From the NCBI GenBank assembly GCA_020746875.1, contig JAGTJL010000003.1, forward strand, positions 620,001-684,000: DNA of 64,000 bases, in the 5' to 3' direction. Made by a program: the position numbers and the translations under genes. The stretch is from Rhexocercosporidium sp. MPI-PUGE-AT-0058 (taxonomy: Eukaryota; Ascomycota; Leotiomycetes; Helotiales). The notes beneath the pieces were generated by a model. The model saw only the letters and a list, made by a program, of their open reading frames with translations, was not told the origin of the DNA and searched no databases. Shown piece by piece: positions 1 to 11,350 of this stretch (its first letter is position 1; the number at the start of each line of letters is the position of its first letter).

Positions 1-142
1 GAGTGCTGGGTTGCGCTAAGTACTGCACACGCTCATCATCCATGAGTTCCACGAGGGTCTCTTCGGCTGGAGGAGCGTCATTGCTGTGATAATTCTCCAC
101 TTCTTGAATGCTTGGACGTACTATTCTACGGTTTTGGAACTT
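1..142 (-). CDS. Partial exon of an unidentified gene running off the left edge
   Basis: Read on the minus strand, 142 down to 1 is open for 47 codons. It follows a plausible acceptor (TTCTAG ending at 143) with a CTGAC-like branch site about 50 bases further upstream. The encoded stretch is acidic and protein-like (for example PPAEETLVELMDDERVQYL). No start codon or stop is seen, so this would be an internal exon whose downstream part lies outside the window. I do not recognise the family and found no convincing upstream exon. An open frame this short could be chance. Confidence 0.35.
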
Positions 143-3100
143 CTAGAACTTCTAGGTTTCGTGATGGGCACAGAGAAAGTCAGCTTCCATTTCAAACAAT
201 CAATCGTGAGTTGGATTTTATTACTTCCAAGAGGCTTGGTAGGTTGCAAGCGGACGGGTCGAGCCTCTAAGCTAACCAAATATCTTGTCGGGATGGAATC
301 TATCTTGTTTGGGGCTTTACTTTATCTTCTTTGGTGCTACTCTTAATTGGCGTTGTAGTTATTGAGATGATAATGAGGCCGTCGTGTTTCCGTGTCTAAA
401 ACCTACCTAAGGCTCTTTGTAGAGATCTCGGAGATATTTTACTGTACTATTTAGAGTGCATAAATTCCGAGGTTAGCATTTGTGCTTGAGATTAAATGGA
501 CGAGACGACGATGAAAGGATGTATGGAAGATGTCTTTGCCGGTCCTTTATAGATGGCCTGACCTTAGACTATGGACTTAGCTGCAGACTGTAGCTTCTGG
601 CAAGTGATGCAGATTCTCGTTAGACTGCTGTAATATACCAGGAAGGTGCTGTTGGTTCCAGATATTTCAATGGCAATGCTGTCAAGTGACTGTTGACTAC
701 CAGCGGAGCAGCACATGATTCCTTCCCTATCACAATCTAGGATAGCCATTCTGATATTGCTATACACTGTGTCTTCCTGATAGGATAACTGCCCTGTTAA
801 GGAGGTAATTCTTAAGCAAGATATTCGTTCTCGTCCTTACGATGCTCGAGGCGCTGGACCCCCTTTCTTAAGCGAGAAGCTCTCAGCCTTGCTTAAACCA
901 CGATGTAGACTTCATCAGCGACGAGATTGACTTCTCCGAGTGCTCTGAGTATAATTTCTTCTCTCTTCAAAGAAGGATAATAGTCGGGTAAGTGTACCAC
1001 GCTCTCATTTTGCCTTTGAGAGAAAAGGCACAATTTGTCAATTTGCACCCTCTACATTTATGTTCTTGTCATGGTCTTTAGCATATCATTTCATATTCTC
1101 CTACCTTCGTTCTGGTTATGGACTTCTTCATCGCTTCGAAGAATAATTCTACTAGCTAACTATTGCGGTAGTTCCGAACGTCAACCAAAAAAATTCAAGC
1201 AAATTAACCCTCTTCAATCGCCAGCGTGAGAAAGGTGTAGATAAAGCAGCATCCCATCCAAATCCCCTCTAGCTACTCTCCCTCATGCATTACCAGCCTC
1301 ACCTTTATAATCATCGGCCCTACCGAGCCTACCTACACGCACATCCACTGAAGGGAGAATCACGAATACAGTCAGGACGTTTTCTCTCCTTGACCCATAT
1401 CCCGCGTCTCGGACCTGCATCACTAACTGAACTGCGGATTCAAGTGGATCTCATAAGGCGAGAGAAGGGATAGGCTTTGCGCTTCCTCCAATACGTGCTG
1501 CAGACACGATACAATATACACAGAAAGATGCATGAGACATATATGCAACTCAACATCAACTAAACCATATATCCCAGACCTTGCGATAAGCCGTCGAACT
1601 GACTGCACTGAAAAAACTGTCTCAATCTGGTAGCACCAAATGATTCAGCAAAGCAGAAGAACCAAACAGTCCACCCAAACACAGAAGCAGAACGGAAGGC
1701 CTTCTTCCTTTCTCCTGCATCTACATCTGCAATATTGCTGACAGGCACCAGCATATGCATTACATTCATGCTAATATCCACGTGGACATCACCCGCAGCT
1801 GCCTTTTAGACACTAAGGCAGTCTTCGAATCAAAACCTCTCGAGTACCCTTCTAGAAGGATAGTGGAATGTCTTCCCGTCTTGGAAGGGTATGCAAAAGG
1901 GCCCTTTGTATCCAGTGAGAAGACTTGGAGTATGCATGGAGATGTCTAGTAAGAACGCTAGAATATGCAGAGAACATGCATGGAAGGATGTCAGAAGGGC
2001 GGTGGCTGTCGGGTTGGATGGGCATTGGAGGGATAAATCCTTTTTCTATCTTACTTCACCTTCTCTTGCATTGCCTAATCTCCATGTGTAGTGGGTATTG
2101 GTTGGTAAGGGCAGAGGGAGACAGGATGGGATGGCGGCCCGGAGAGCTCGGGCTTGGGTTTTGGTTGTGCAAGGTTCGCATGTGTATGTGCATACATGAG
2201 ATATGCATGTCAGTGTGTAGATATGTAAGAATATATTCTTTGGGATGTGGTTGAGGGAGAGGAGAGATGGGGATTGGTTGGTATGCAGGGTGCTTATGAG
2301 AGGAAAGAGAAGGGATTTGGTAAGGTAAGCTGTGTCCCGTTGTTGTGCTAAGCGAGACTTGGGATGACGGGAAGAGTGGAGTGTGGATATTAGGAGTAAG
2401 ATAGAAAGGTTATATGGGGATCGGAGATGTGTTTTGAGGAGTTGGAGACATTACTTTTGTTTTGCGGATTTGGGAATTTGAAGGGGGAGATGGTATTATC
2501 CTGGAGTAAAAGCAGAGGGCAGATTCGTTTATTTCTACGACTCTACCGTATATTATGTTGTTGACCTATATAGATAGGCAAATAGATGACTAGGTAATTT
2601 TAAGATCTCATAGTAGTATGCATAGAACACTCATGAGTAAGGAAAGGTAGGTACGGGTTCTCGTTTTCAAAATTTGAATTTTCACTCTCCATAGTGCAAT
2701 TGCGTCTGCCTGCGCAAAACTATCTCTCCGTGTTCACCACTCCATCGCGCACACTTCTCACTCGCTTGCTCGCTGTCTGGCTCCAATGCGAAAGCGACGC
2801 ACCTTGGAAGCGCCAGGAAAACAACAAAATCAGAAAAGGAACTATTATCTATACAATGACTCTCTTCCGCTTTTCGCTCTTCCTTCTCTCCTCTCTGCGG
2901 TAGAAGAAGGAAGCCACTACCTGCTCTTCAGCTCGTCTCTTAGGGTAGCACATCCCCGAGTTTGGAAATGGTATCAAACAAGCAATGAACTTCATCCAAT
3001 CCCTCCTCTAATGCTGGTAGCTCTCGTCTCGCCTCTCTGAATCAAAAGTCTCCTCTGATGGTCACATCCATCCATACCCCCCTCCCTGTTTCGGGGTTAG

Positions 3101-3431
3101 CTAAAAGGAAATTTGGTAGCATCAGCAGCAACCGGGGAATCAATCAACCAATCAAGCAACTCAACCCACACTCAGTTAACACAGTAAGGAGATAATTCGG
3201 ACCAAGGAGAGTCGTAATGTCATGACAGGTTCGAAAAGAGGGAAAAGAAAAATGTTCAGTCCCAGTGGACAAAATGTATGTGTACGCTGTGTTTGCCCAG
3301 CAACCCGCTCAACCAGAAAACTGGCAACACCTTCAAGGCGCCGAGAACAAAATACATATCGCTAGGTCGCCTGCTACGCCAATGCACACAAAGGAAATGA
3401 CAGAGCTTGCTCACTCGAGAGCCTGATGAGA
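143..3431. other. Intergenic stretch, about 3.3 kb, no gene seen
   Basis: All open frames here are short, overlap on both strands and lack family motifs or splice-joined continuity. The part around 2000-2500 is purine-rich and G-rich. The part around 2690-3200 is pyrimidine-rich and probably includes 3' flanking sequence of the minus-strand gene ending at 3432. Confidence 0.5.
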
Positions 3432-5064
3432 TCACATCACAGCACAACATCCACAACCTCCCTTCTTCGAATCTTCAGGCGGCTCTTGTACCCTAACAGG
3501 GGGCTTCGGACTTGGTAAGGGCCCTACGCCCATGGGAGTACCAGTGTGGATTTTCGGCATTGTTGAATAGCTCCCGGTTCCGGCAGTACCTGGTCGGCCT
3601 GTACTCAAAGCAGGACTTTTCGGACCTCGCAGCGGCCACTCTGAGTCTAAGGCTTGCTCCGATTTCTTCTCTGCTTCTGTTGCTGGAGCTGCTGGTGGCT
3701 CTGGCGAGCGGGGTATCTCGTCGTTTAGAGGCCGGAAGTCCGTATCATAAGTGTTGCCGAATTTGCCTTCTTTCTCCCACTGCTCCTGTTGTAACCTTCT
3801 GGCAACTGTTGGAAGAAGCTGCTGATCGGGAGGTAATCGGGGGTCGGGCTTGAACATTGTTGCCAGCCACGGAGGATCACCTTCAGGGCGTTTGTTGGTG
3901 CTGTTACTTGGACCAAGCTCGCCCGATCGAGTTGGTGGTCTTTGACCTGCTGCATTGAGTTGGTTCGGACCAGATCTTGTTTTAGGCCGCTGGGTAGCAG
4001 AGGCGGCGCGGTTCGCAGGCAGTGAGCCTTTTCGCAAGGGGGTCTTCTTGGTTGGGGAATTTTCGGATACTAATCGTTTGGCGGGAGTTGGTGTTGAAAC
4101 TGGATCTTCAAGGCCCTTGATACTCTGACTTCTTCCACGAGATTTAGCGTATGATATTGAATCATCCTCTACCAGACCTGATCTGCGAATCGGGGTATCG
4201 CGCTCCAGATGCTGTAGGGGTATTGGCAGAGGGCTAGTCTTCAGCACCGGTATCCGCGAAACACCTTTCACTCCCCCACTGATGTCCTGGTAAACGTCCC
4301 CTTGATCCTCAGCAGCAGCCTCCTCTGGGAGTCGTAAATCCCACACATTGTTTTCGGGGGCCTCCTCTTCTTCAGTTGGAAATGATCCCACGCGCTGCCG
4401 TTTTTGTGCTTGCTCACTCCTCACTCCGTTCCCCTGCTGGTCTCGACTGTGCTCCCTTCGGCTTGACTTGCTAGGTGCCCGAGCCCGTGGAAGAATTATG
4501 CCTGCAGCTTGAAGTTCTTGGCTTTCAATACGCGCCAGTTTGTCTCTGTGTATCCAACGCGAATGTTCTGGGTCATCATCCGCGAATGGTGCAGAGCTGG
4601 CCTGCTTTCCATCACCGTAGTCAACACTGTTTATTCCGCTTCTGTTGGGTCCGTAGAGGTCGAGAAGGCTATCTGGTGCACTCCCAGTCTCGCTGATGCT
4701 GCTATCCTTTCGATTCAAGGCATTCACTCGTGCTGGTGCCAGATATCCGCTTTCCGCAGAACGCGTCGAGTTGTAATCGGGTCTTCGCTGTGACAAGTCT
4801 GTACGAGATGTTTGGTGGCCCAGTGGGGGTGCGTGACCGTTCGTGTGTGAAGGAGGAGGTTTGCTGTATTCAGCTAATTTTTGCGAATTCTAGGGAGACG
4901 CTGGGTCAGTATATGCTCAGAGCACGAGGAATAGCTGAGGCTAGGGTCCTAATACTGACTTCTGACTGCGATGGCACAGCATAGTTCCACGAATGTTGAT
5001 CTCCATGTGAACTGCTTGGGGGTGTCAGAGAACTGGGGGCTTGCGGCGCGGAGACCGCAGCCAT
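3432..5064 (-). CDS. Intrinsically disordered protein with C-terminal CaaX box
   Basis: Two exons, 5064-4960 and 4889-3432 (520 residues). The 70-bp intron has donor GTCAGT, branch CTGAC and acceptor CCTAG, and the join is in phase. The ATG at 5064 was chosen because the downstream exon has no early ATG and this exon gives the only in-phase start I found. The protein is mostly low-complexity (Ser, Pro, Arg, Lys). It has one ordered-looking segment, IHRDKLARIESQELQAAGI, in the first third. The C-terminus is GGCGCCAVM: CAVM fits a CaaX prenylation box, and the preceding cysteines could be palmitoylated. That predicts a membrane-tethered, disordered scaffold or regulator. Conserved-looking ascomycete hypothetical; no enzyme domain seen. 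The function is not known to me. Confidence 0.8.
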
Positions 5065-6353
5065 CTTGACCTCAGGCTTCTCTAGATCAAAGTCGAAGGA
5101 ATCAATCTTCTCGGTGATAATATTTGGTGTTGTAGTAAGGAGCGTCGTCCACAAACGAGGTTGGCCTGGCTTCAAATAAGGGTATGGGGATATCTCTGCT
5201 GTAGGAACAGAACAGGACTCGAACGAAGGAGAGAAGGAGACCGCCAGGAGAGGGTGCTTTTTATGAGGATCCAGACAAAGCACAGGGCCGTCACCAGGAT
5301 CGAGACCGGACAATTGATAAGAGTGAGAGAAGGGTCTGTCTGGCTCCTAGGTAGGGCAGAGGACGTGCGTTGAAGTCCCGGCTGGTGGCGCGAATGGAGC
5401 AATTGCGCAGAAAGAGTGAAATCGAAGAAAGGGCCGTAGAGGGCGACGGCTTCTTAGGGGATTCGGGATGTTTGCAGAGGATGCAGCGCGGGGAGGAGGG
5501 CGGGAGGGTGGTTTCGTTTGTATTCCCTTACTGCTCGTGCTGTTTGCGAAAGGGGATGGGAGCTCGATGTTGTCTTGCCTTATTGGAAGCCTTTAGCGAC
5601 GGACGGTGAACGGGATGGGCTAATGAGAATGGGGGGTGAAGGCCGAAGCTGGGAAATGACCTTGGGGACTTTCGCATCAACATCAACACACATCAGCTGC
5701 ATTGCATTCAACCCCGATGTCAACACCAAAAGAAAGGGGACATACCTAGGAGGAGGCAAGAGACAACATCCGTGGCAGAGCTGCAGGAACCCACGATGCG
5801 ATAGCAGCCCCCATTATACTGCTCGCCAACGACAAAGGAATTACACAGAACAATGCAACCCAGGGCTTCCTGCCCACTCCCTCCCGAGATTCGGCCAGGC
5901 CGTGTATGCGAGATTTGATATATCCTCACTGCTCACTCTGCAGCCCAAGCCAAGAGCAACTCGAACAAACACGGCCGGTTGCCAGATACTCCTTTGGGCA
6001 CATCCGGGACTGTCCAACTGTGCCAGTCTGCCAGCCTGTAAAGCTACGAATCTGCAAGCCGACGAAGTTGTCGGGTGATAACTGGCAAGAAAAGAACGCA
6101 GCCAAGGACCAGTGCAAGGAAAGATGCAACTGGGCATAGGGCATCAGAAAGCAAATGTTTGTCCTGACTAGTATCGAGGCATCCGTTTTAGGCCGGGCCG
6201 CATTCCTCAGATAGCTCTCAGCTGCGTTGCCGCCAATCAGACCAACTGCTGAAATACTGGCTCACAAAATAGACCACAGTCTCTTTCTTTCGGTCCATGT
6301 CAATCACCTATTCCAGACTTCCTTTGATACATACCAGCTGTCCTTCCCGAACC
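5065..6353. other. Divergent intergenic region between the CaaX-protein and metallophosphoesterase genes
   Basis: About 1.3 kb between two genes transcribed away from each other, so it should hold both promoters. The open frames inside overlap on both strands and have no recognisable content. No clear TATA box or repeated operator is visible. Confidence 0.5.
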
Positions 6354-7599
6354 ATGCCTGACGAGCATCCAACAACACGCAGAACCCGGTTTGTTTGCAT
6401 CTCGGATACACATAATGCTTGTCCAGGCGGTGCCTTCAAGCTTCCAAGGGGAGATGTGCTTATATGCGCTGGAGATATGACCAACCAGGGTTCATACTCG
6501 GAACTGAAAAGGACCATTGATTGGCTAGAGGAAGCTGACTTTGAGAAGAAGATTGTTATTGCTGGTACGCAGATTACATACCATTAATGCCTCTGTAGAG
6601 CTGTACAATTTCTAGGTACTGATCTGCTCAGGCAACCACGACATAACTCTAGACACCGAATTCTATTCACAACATGGCCTTTATTTCCACAACCAAACTC
6701 CCCAGGATCCAGCGAAATGTCAAGAGCTACTAGAGCAATCCTCCTCGATTACATGGCTCAAGCACGATTCCGCCGTGATCAACCTCACTTCTCCCTTCGG
6801 CCCACGAACGACATTCAAGATATTTGGTTCTCCATACTCTCCCGCTGATGGCATGTGGGCTTTTGGTTACAGTGTAGACGAAGCAAAGCACATATGGGAT
6901 TGCATACCTCTCGATGCAGATATTGTTCTAACACACACTCCCCCAAAGTATCACTGTGATGAGAAAAGAGAACGAAAGGCTGCTGGGTGTGAGAGTTTAC
7001 GTGAAGCATTGTGGAGAATTCGACCAAAGCTAGCGATATGCGGGCATGTACACGATGGCAGAGGTGCCGAACGTATTCGCTGGGACCTTGGTGCTTCGAA
7101 TGTCAAATACAGAGAAGATGGTGTGGAGAGGTGGGAAGATCCGGGTCGAGATAACAAGAAGATATCACTAGTGGACCTCACAGCGAAAGGGCGAAGACCG
7201 ATCGATAATGATGGTAGTGTTGGGGATTTGCTGGCGGCTTCGAAGGATGGAGTCCACCAATCGCTGCAATACAATGTACCAGTCTTCCACTCGAACGGAA
7301 ACGATCTTGAGGAGCCATGGAAGCCAATGTCTAAGACTAGTACTGTAACGGGAATTTCTCGCCCAACAGCAAATCCATTGACTCTACCGCCAGAAAGTCT
7401 GTCATCAGCAACTCAAGGTCAAGGTGGGGAGCCACCATCACAGAGATGTGACTTGGCAGCTCTGTCTGGCAGGTTGGGGCGCAAAGAAACTTGTATCGTC
7501 AATGCAGCCATTGCGGCATCTAACTATCCACATACAGGTGGAAGAAAATTCAACAAACCCATAGTGGTCGATATCGACTTGCCAGTTTACGAGGACTGA
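6354..7599 (+). CDS. Calcineurin-like metallophosphoesterase (MPPED/239-type)
   Basis: Two exons, 6354-6564 and 6632-7599 (392 residues). The 67-bp intron splits the Gly codon of the GNHD motif. All metal-binding blocks of the metallophosphoesterase fold are present: SDTHN (about 17-21), AGDM (39-42), GNHD (71-74), TH (about 171-172) and CGHVH (about 207-211). The pattern resembles the MPPED1/MPPED2-type group, two-metal phosphodiesterases or phosphatases. The natural substrate cannot be read from sequence. After about residue 250 there is a Ser/Pro-rich tail, presumably lineage-specific. No signal peptide, so probably cytosolic. An in-frame ATG at 6297 would add 19 residues; 6354 was preferred for its A at -3 and because the extra residues look unstructured. 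Confidence 0.9.
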
Positions 7600-8875
7600 A
7601 TTCCGAAGGATTCGGTGGACGTCCCTGGAGTGTCGGCTGCATGTGGCAATCCGAACAGTTACACTTCGACGGAATCTCAGAACCCTATTATAAGTAGATT
7701 CGAGAAGTGCTGGCTGGAAATTGGATTGCATCGTTTAAGCCAGAGCCTATATGAAGCTAAGGTTTCTTCTGTCCCATGGCGATGTTCCTAATCGATGGTC
7801 TAGACTTAGCGAGCCCATGTTAAGGTTGCTCGTCATCATGAAAAAACTCTGGCTAATGATGGCCTACCATTTTTATAGCCTGCCAGGTAATGTTTTCAAG
7901 CCGTGTCACTACCTGAGATCGAGTTTGTACGTTCAACTCTCATTATTTCAACCATTCATCACAAGTCAGCCCATGCATGTGATTGACCTTGCGTTTCGTG
8001 TCTTTCCTTGCTTGATGGCTGGCAAGTATTGCAAGAATCTTTCTCCAGAAATGATCAAGTGTCAGGCAGAACCAATTTTCTTTCGTGCCCCTTTCCCAGC
8101 TTCTTCAGCCCTTCAAGATATTCCCAGATCTGTGCAGTGTTAGCTCGCAGACGCTATGCTCTATTTTATCCTCGGCCTTGTGACTAACGTCTCGTCTCCA
8201 GAGGAGGATCAAGCCAATGTATTATCTGGAAGTCGCTAAGAAGGGCACTCCCCTTTCGGTTGTTTCTTACCAATATACTGTTCTATTCGTCACCATTTAG
8301 CCTTCCTCTTTTGTGGATTTATAGGGTCCATGAGTGAGAAGGAAGCTTCTAGTCTGTTGAGGTTGAGGTTTCGACGTCAGATCTGCGTCCAAAAAGTTGT
8401 TTGGAAGACTGCATGTTTGCTAAGCGGGATGCCATAAAAACTAGTCTTTTCGCGCGCCGTGGTAACGGTTGCTGCCGTCGAGGCCGAGCTTCAGTTCAGT
8501 TCGAGCCAATTGAAGCTTGACGCCAGATATCATATGGTCTTGTGCCAACTCAACAACTGGCTAGAACCCCTTTAGCCAAGCTAGGACACACCAAGTTGAG
8601 TCTGTGATGTACCTGTGATGTACCGCTGTTCATGTGGGCACGATGTCTAGGCAAGCTCCTCGACGCTTCGGTAGCTCGCTCCTTCAGGTATTGCTCAAGA
8701 AGTCGTTTCGCCCACAATCATTATTCATTCTTCTTTCTTTCGATCTCCATTTCACCTCAGACTTCTCGTCTCTGCAAGGTCTGCTGAGATCCTCGTGAGC
8801 TATCTATGATCCTCCCATCGACACATGAGACTGATCAACATTTCTGTCAGACAAGAAGAACCACATTCGCTGAAG
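7600..8875. other. Intergenic stretch, 1.3 kb
   Basis: A 130-codon ATG-initiated frame at 7751-8143 (+) has no recognisable motif and atypical composition (many Leu, Phe, Met), so it is not called as a gene. Around 8603-8628 the segment CTGTGATGTAC is repeated in tandem, about 250 bp upstream of the next start codon. Confidence 0.4.
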
Positions 8876-11350
8876 ATGGCAAAGAAGTCAGTTCAGTGTG
8901 GGCTCTTGCCAGTTTTCGTAGCTCTGGTCTTGCTGCAAATCTTCCAACTCGCCTCCTGCTCGCCCATCGCCAACAACGATGACGCCGACTGCGGCGTTGC
9001 TGAGATCGACGCTCTCGCACTCGTGACCGAGGGTGCCAATGGCTCAGAGAACGTTGAGGACGCCTCATCTCATGCTACCAGCTCTCCTCGCAGCACCGAA
9101 CCAATCCGCGAGTCTATCTCATATGTCACCCAGGAAGCCATCGACGCTTACGAGAAGCACGGTGACTGCCACCCTACTTTCTTCGACGTCACCAACGAGA
9201 ACCTCCGTCAAGCAAATGTCTCCCTCTGGTACAACGACCTTATGACCTCAAAGGCAAAGCAGGATCCCGAAGCTTACAATAAATTCGGTGAAGTATCTCT
9301 CTTCGCTAGAGAGATCATGCAAACTTCCGACTTCGAATGTAACCTTCAATCCAAGGGTTGCAATCATATGCCTTCCTGCAAAGATGTCACCAACCACCTT
9401 GAGAGACGCAACCTGGGCCTCACCACCCCACAGCTTCTGGACCAAACGAGAAAGATCTATTTGACATTCAAGCAGATGGACTCCATCTCTAAGTACATCT
9501 CGACTATGCATGTAAGTACGATCGTGGGCAGATCAACGTATCTCAACTGACACATGCGCTAGGAACTGCTTAGCACTGTCCAGTCCAACGTCGATGGAAC
9601 TATTATGGCCATCATCAGCGATTTCACTACCCAGTCAAGTACAGATAGTGAGATAGCTTGCATGCTGATCAAGTTCGCCTACGAACTGGCTTTCCAAATC
9701 GCTCAAACAGCACTTGGTTTCGGTCTTGGTGCCGTCCCCAGTGGTGCTGGAGAGTATATGCTTGCCGGTGAGCAGATCACCAAAGCAGGACAGAACAAGA
9801 AGCTACAGGATTTCGCTGCTCACAATCACTTCATTGGAACCGGCATCGGTCTCATCAAGCAAGTTGCAGAGATGGAGATGGCAATCGAGGGCATGAAGTG
9901 GACTGATACGTGGTACGACAACTGGGCCGAAAAGGGGCAAAAGAACTATCATCTCGTCATGGCTCAAGCCTACGTCGGTGGCCTTTGTGCTGAGGTTGGT
10001 GGAGACATGCCGAATCAGAATTGGGAACGTGCCACTAAGATGGCATCGCACGTCTCGAAGGCTTTCATGGACATGAGAGCTGTTTTGGAGAGGTTGATAA
10101 AGGCTCTATCTAATGGTAATGCGCTCGAGATGAATGCATCTTACCTCGCTTTGTACCTGGATCATGACGAAATGTTCGGTGCGTTGCAGCGTCTCAAGCA
10201 GGGCCACTCCGTATACGAGAGGTAGTTACCACTTTCCCAATATTGACAATGGTTACTAACAGGCTTCAGTATCATGACTCAACGTTTCAAGGAATCCCTC
10301 ATCACATCTTCCCTAGCCAACAGCAAATGCTACCAGAAATGCGCTAACCGACCCGGTGACATGAAAGCCCAGAACGCCTGCAAGTCTAAATGGGCTAACG
10401 TCGACTCCCGATACTGTCCAGAGGAGGACGAGTTCACTGCCTGTCAGGTCCAATGCTTTACCACACAAACAACCGGTAACCGTGAGAGGACACTCATCGG
10501 CAAGATGGCTCTCCCTCAATACTCGCTCTCTGTCAAACAACTTCTCAAAGACTCGCTGCATCACTATCACGAGTCCGGCAACGCGCCTCCCGCCCTCGGA
10601 CAGCTGGCTGGTAACGGATCCAGCGATATCTTGACCTTGGACCGTACACTCCAAAGCGAAGTGAGCGGTCTCGCCTTGCCAGTCTGCTACTCCAATAGTG
10701 TCAAGCTCGCTGAGTTCGATAACAAAGTCCATTTCGGACTGAAGTATAACCAGAACCAGCAGTTCCCATGCACGTGCGGTGACTGGAGATCGAACGAGAC
10801 GCCAGATTTCATGGCGAGATTGGGATTAGGTGCTAACCAGTCTGATTTCCAGACCGGTGCTGCTAATGAGTTGTTTACTCAGATTTGCCCACACGTAAGT
10901 CAACCGCAACACTCCTCTCTCTCTTCCTCCCGCCCTCCTTGCCTCACACCAAAATCACCACACAACGAAAACTAAAACTCTCTCCAGAATCTCAAGCACC
11001 TTCCCCCTCTAAGCCGCTACCTCGCCTACTGCAGTCTCGGTATCCAATTCCCTGACAAATCCACCGGCAAAGGCCCAGCATCCTACCCCCAAAACCACCC
11101 CGACCATTGGGTGCACAACATGCACCAGATCCACACCGCTCGCGGCGCGCACAAGCACTGCGACGCCATCCGCGAGCAGGTCAAGGAGATGGATGAGAAG
11201 GCTGGTAATGCTGCGTTCTGCCGCAAGGAGACGCCTGAGATGGCCCAGGTTATTGAGCAGGGACGCGCGCATGCGGAGAATTCGAGGGGGAGCTTTGTCG
11301 TGTCTTATAAGGAGGCTTGTAAGACGTGGAGGAAGGATAATAGGGTTTAG
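8876..11350 (+). CDS. Large secreted cysteine-containing protein, unknown function
   Basis: Four exons: 8876-9511, 9563-10221, 10270-10894 and 10988-11350 (760 residues). Introns are 51, 48 and 93 bp; the first two show CTGAC and CTAAC branch sites. The start at 8876 gives a classical signal peptide (MAKKSVQCGLLPVFVALVLL, then QIFQLASCS). An in-frame ATG at 8825 would bury it. The mature protein has scattered Cys, including CNLQSKGCNHMPSC, CYQKCANRPG, CQVQC and CTCGDW, which suggests disulphides in an extracellular protein. A Gly/Ala-rich hydrophobic stretch (ALGFGLGAVPSGAG) lies in exon 2. Several N-x-S/T sites are present. I recognise no domain. It could be an effector-like or cell-surface protein, but that is only inference from secretion and Cys content. 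Confidence 0.85.

Noticed and set aside
7751..8143. 130-codon ATG frame (+) between the phosphoesterase and secreted protein genes
   Set aside because: No motif, odd hydrophobic composition without a clear signal peptide or membrane pattern, and no splice partner.
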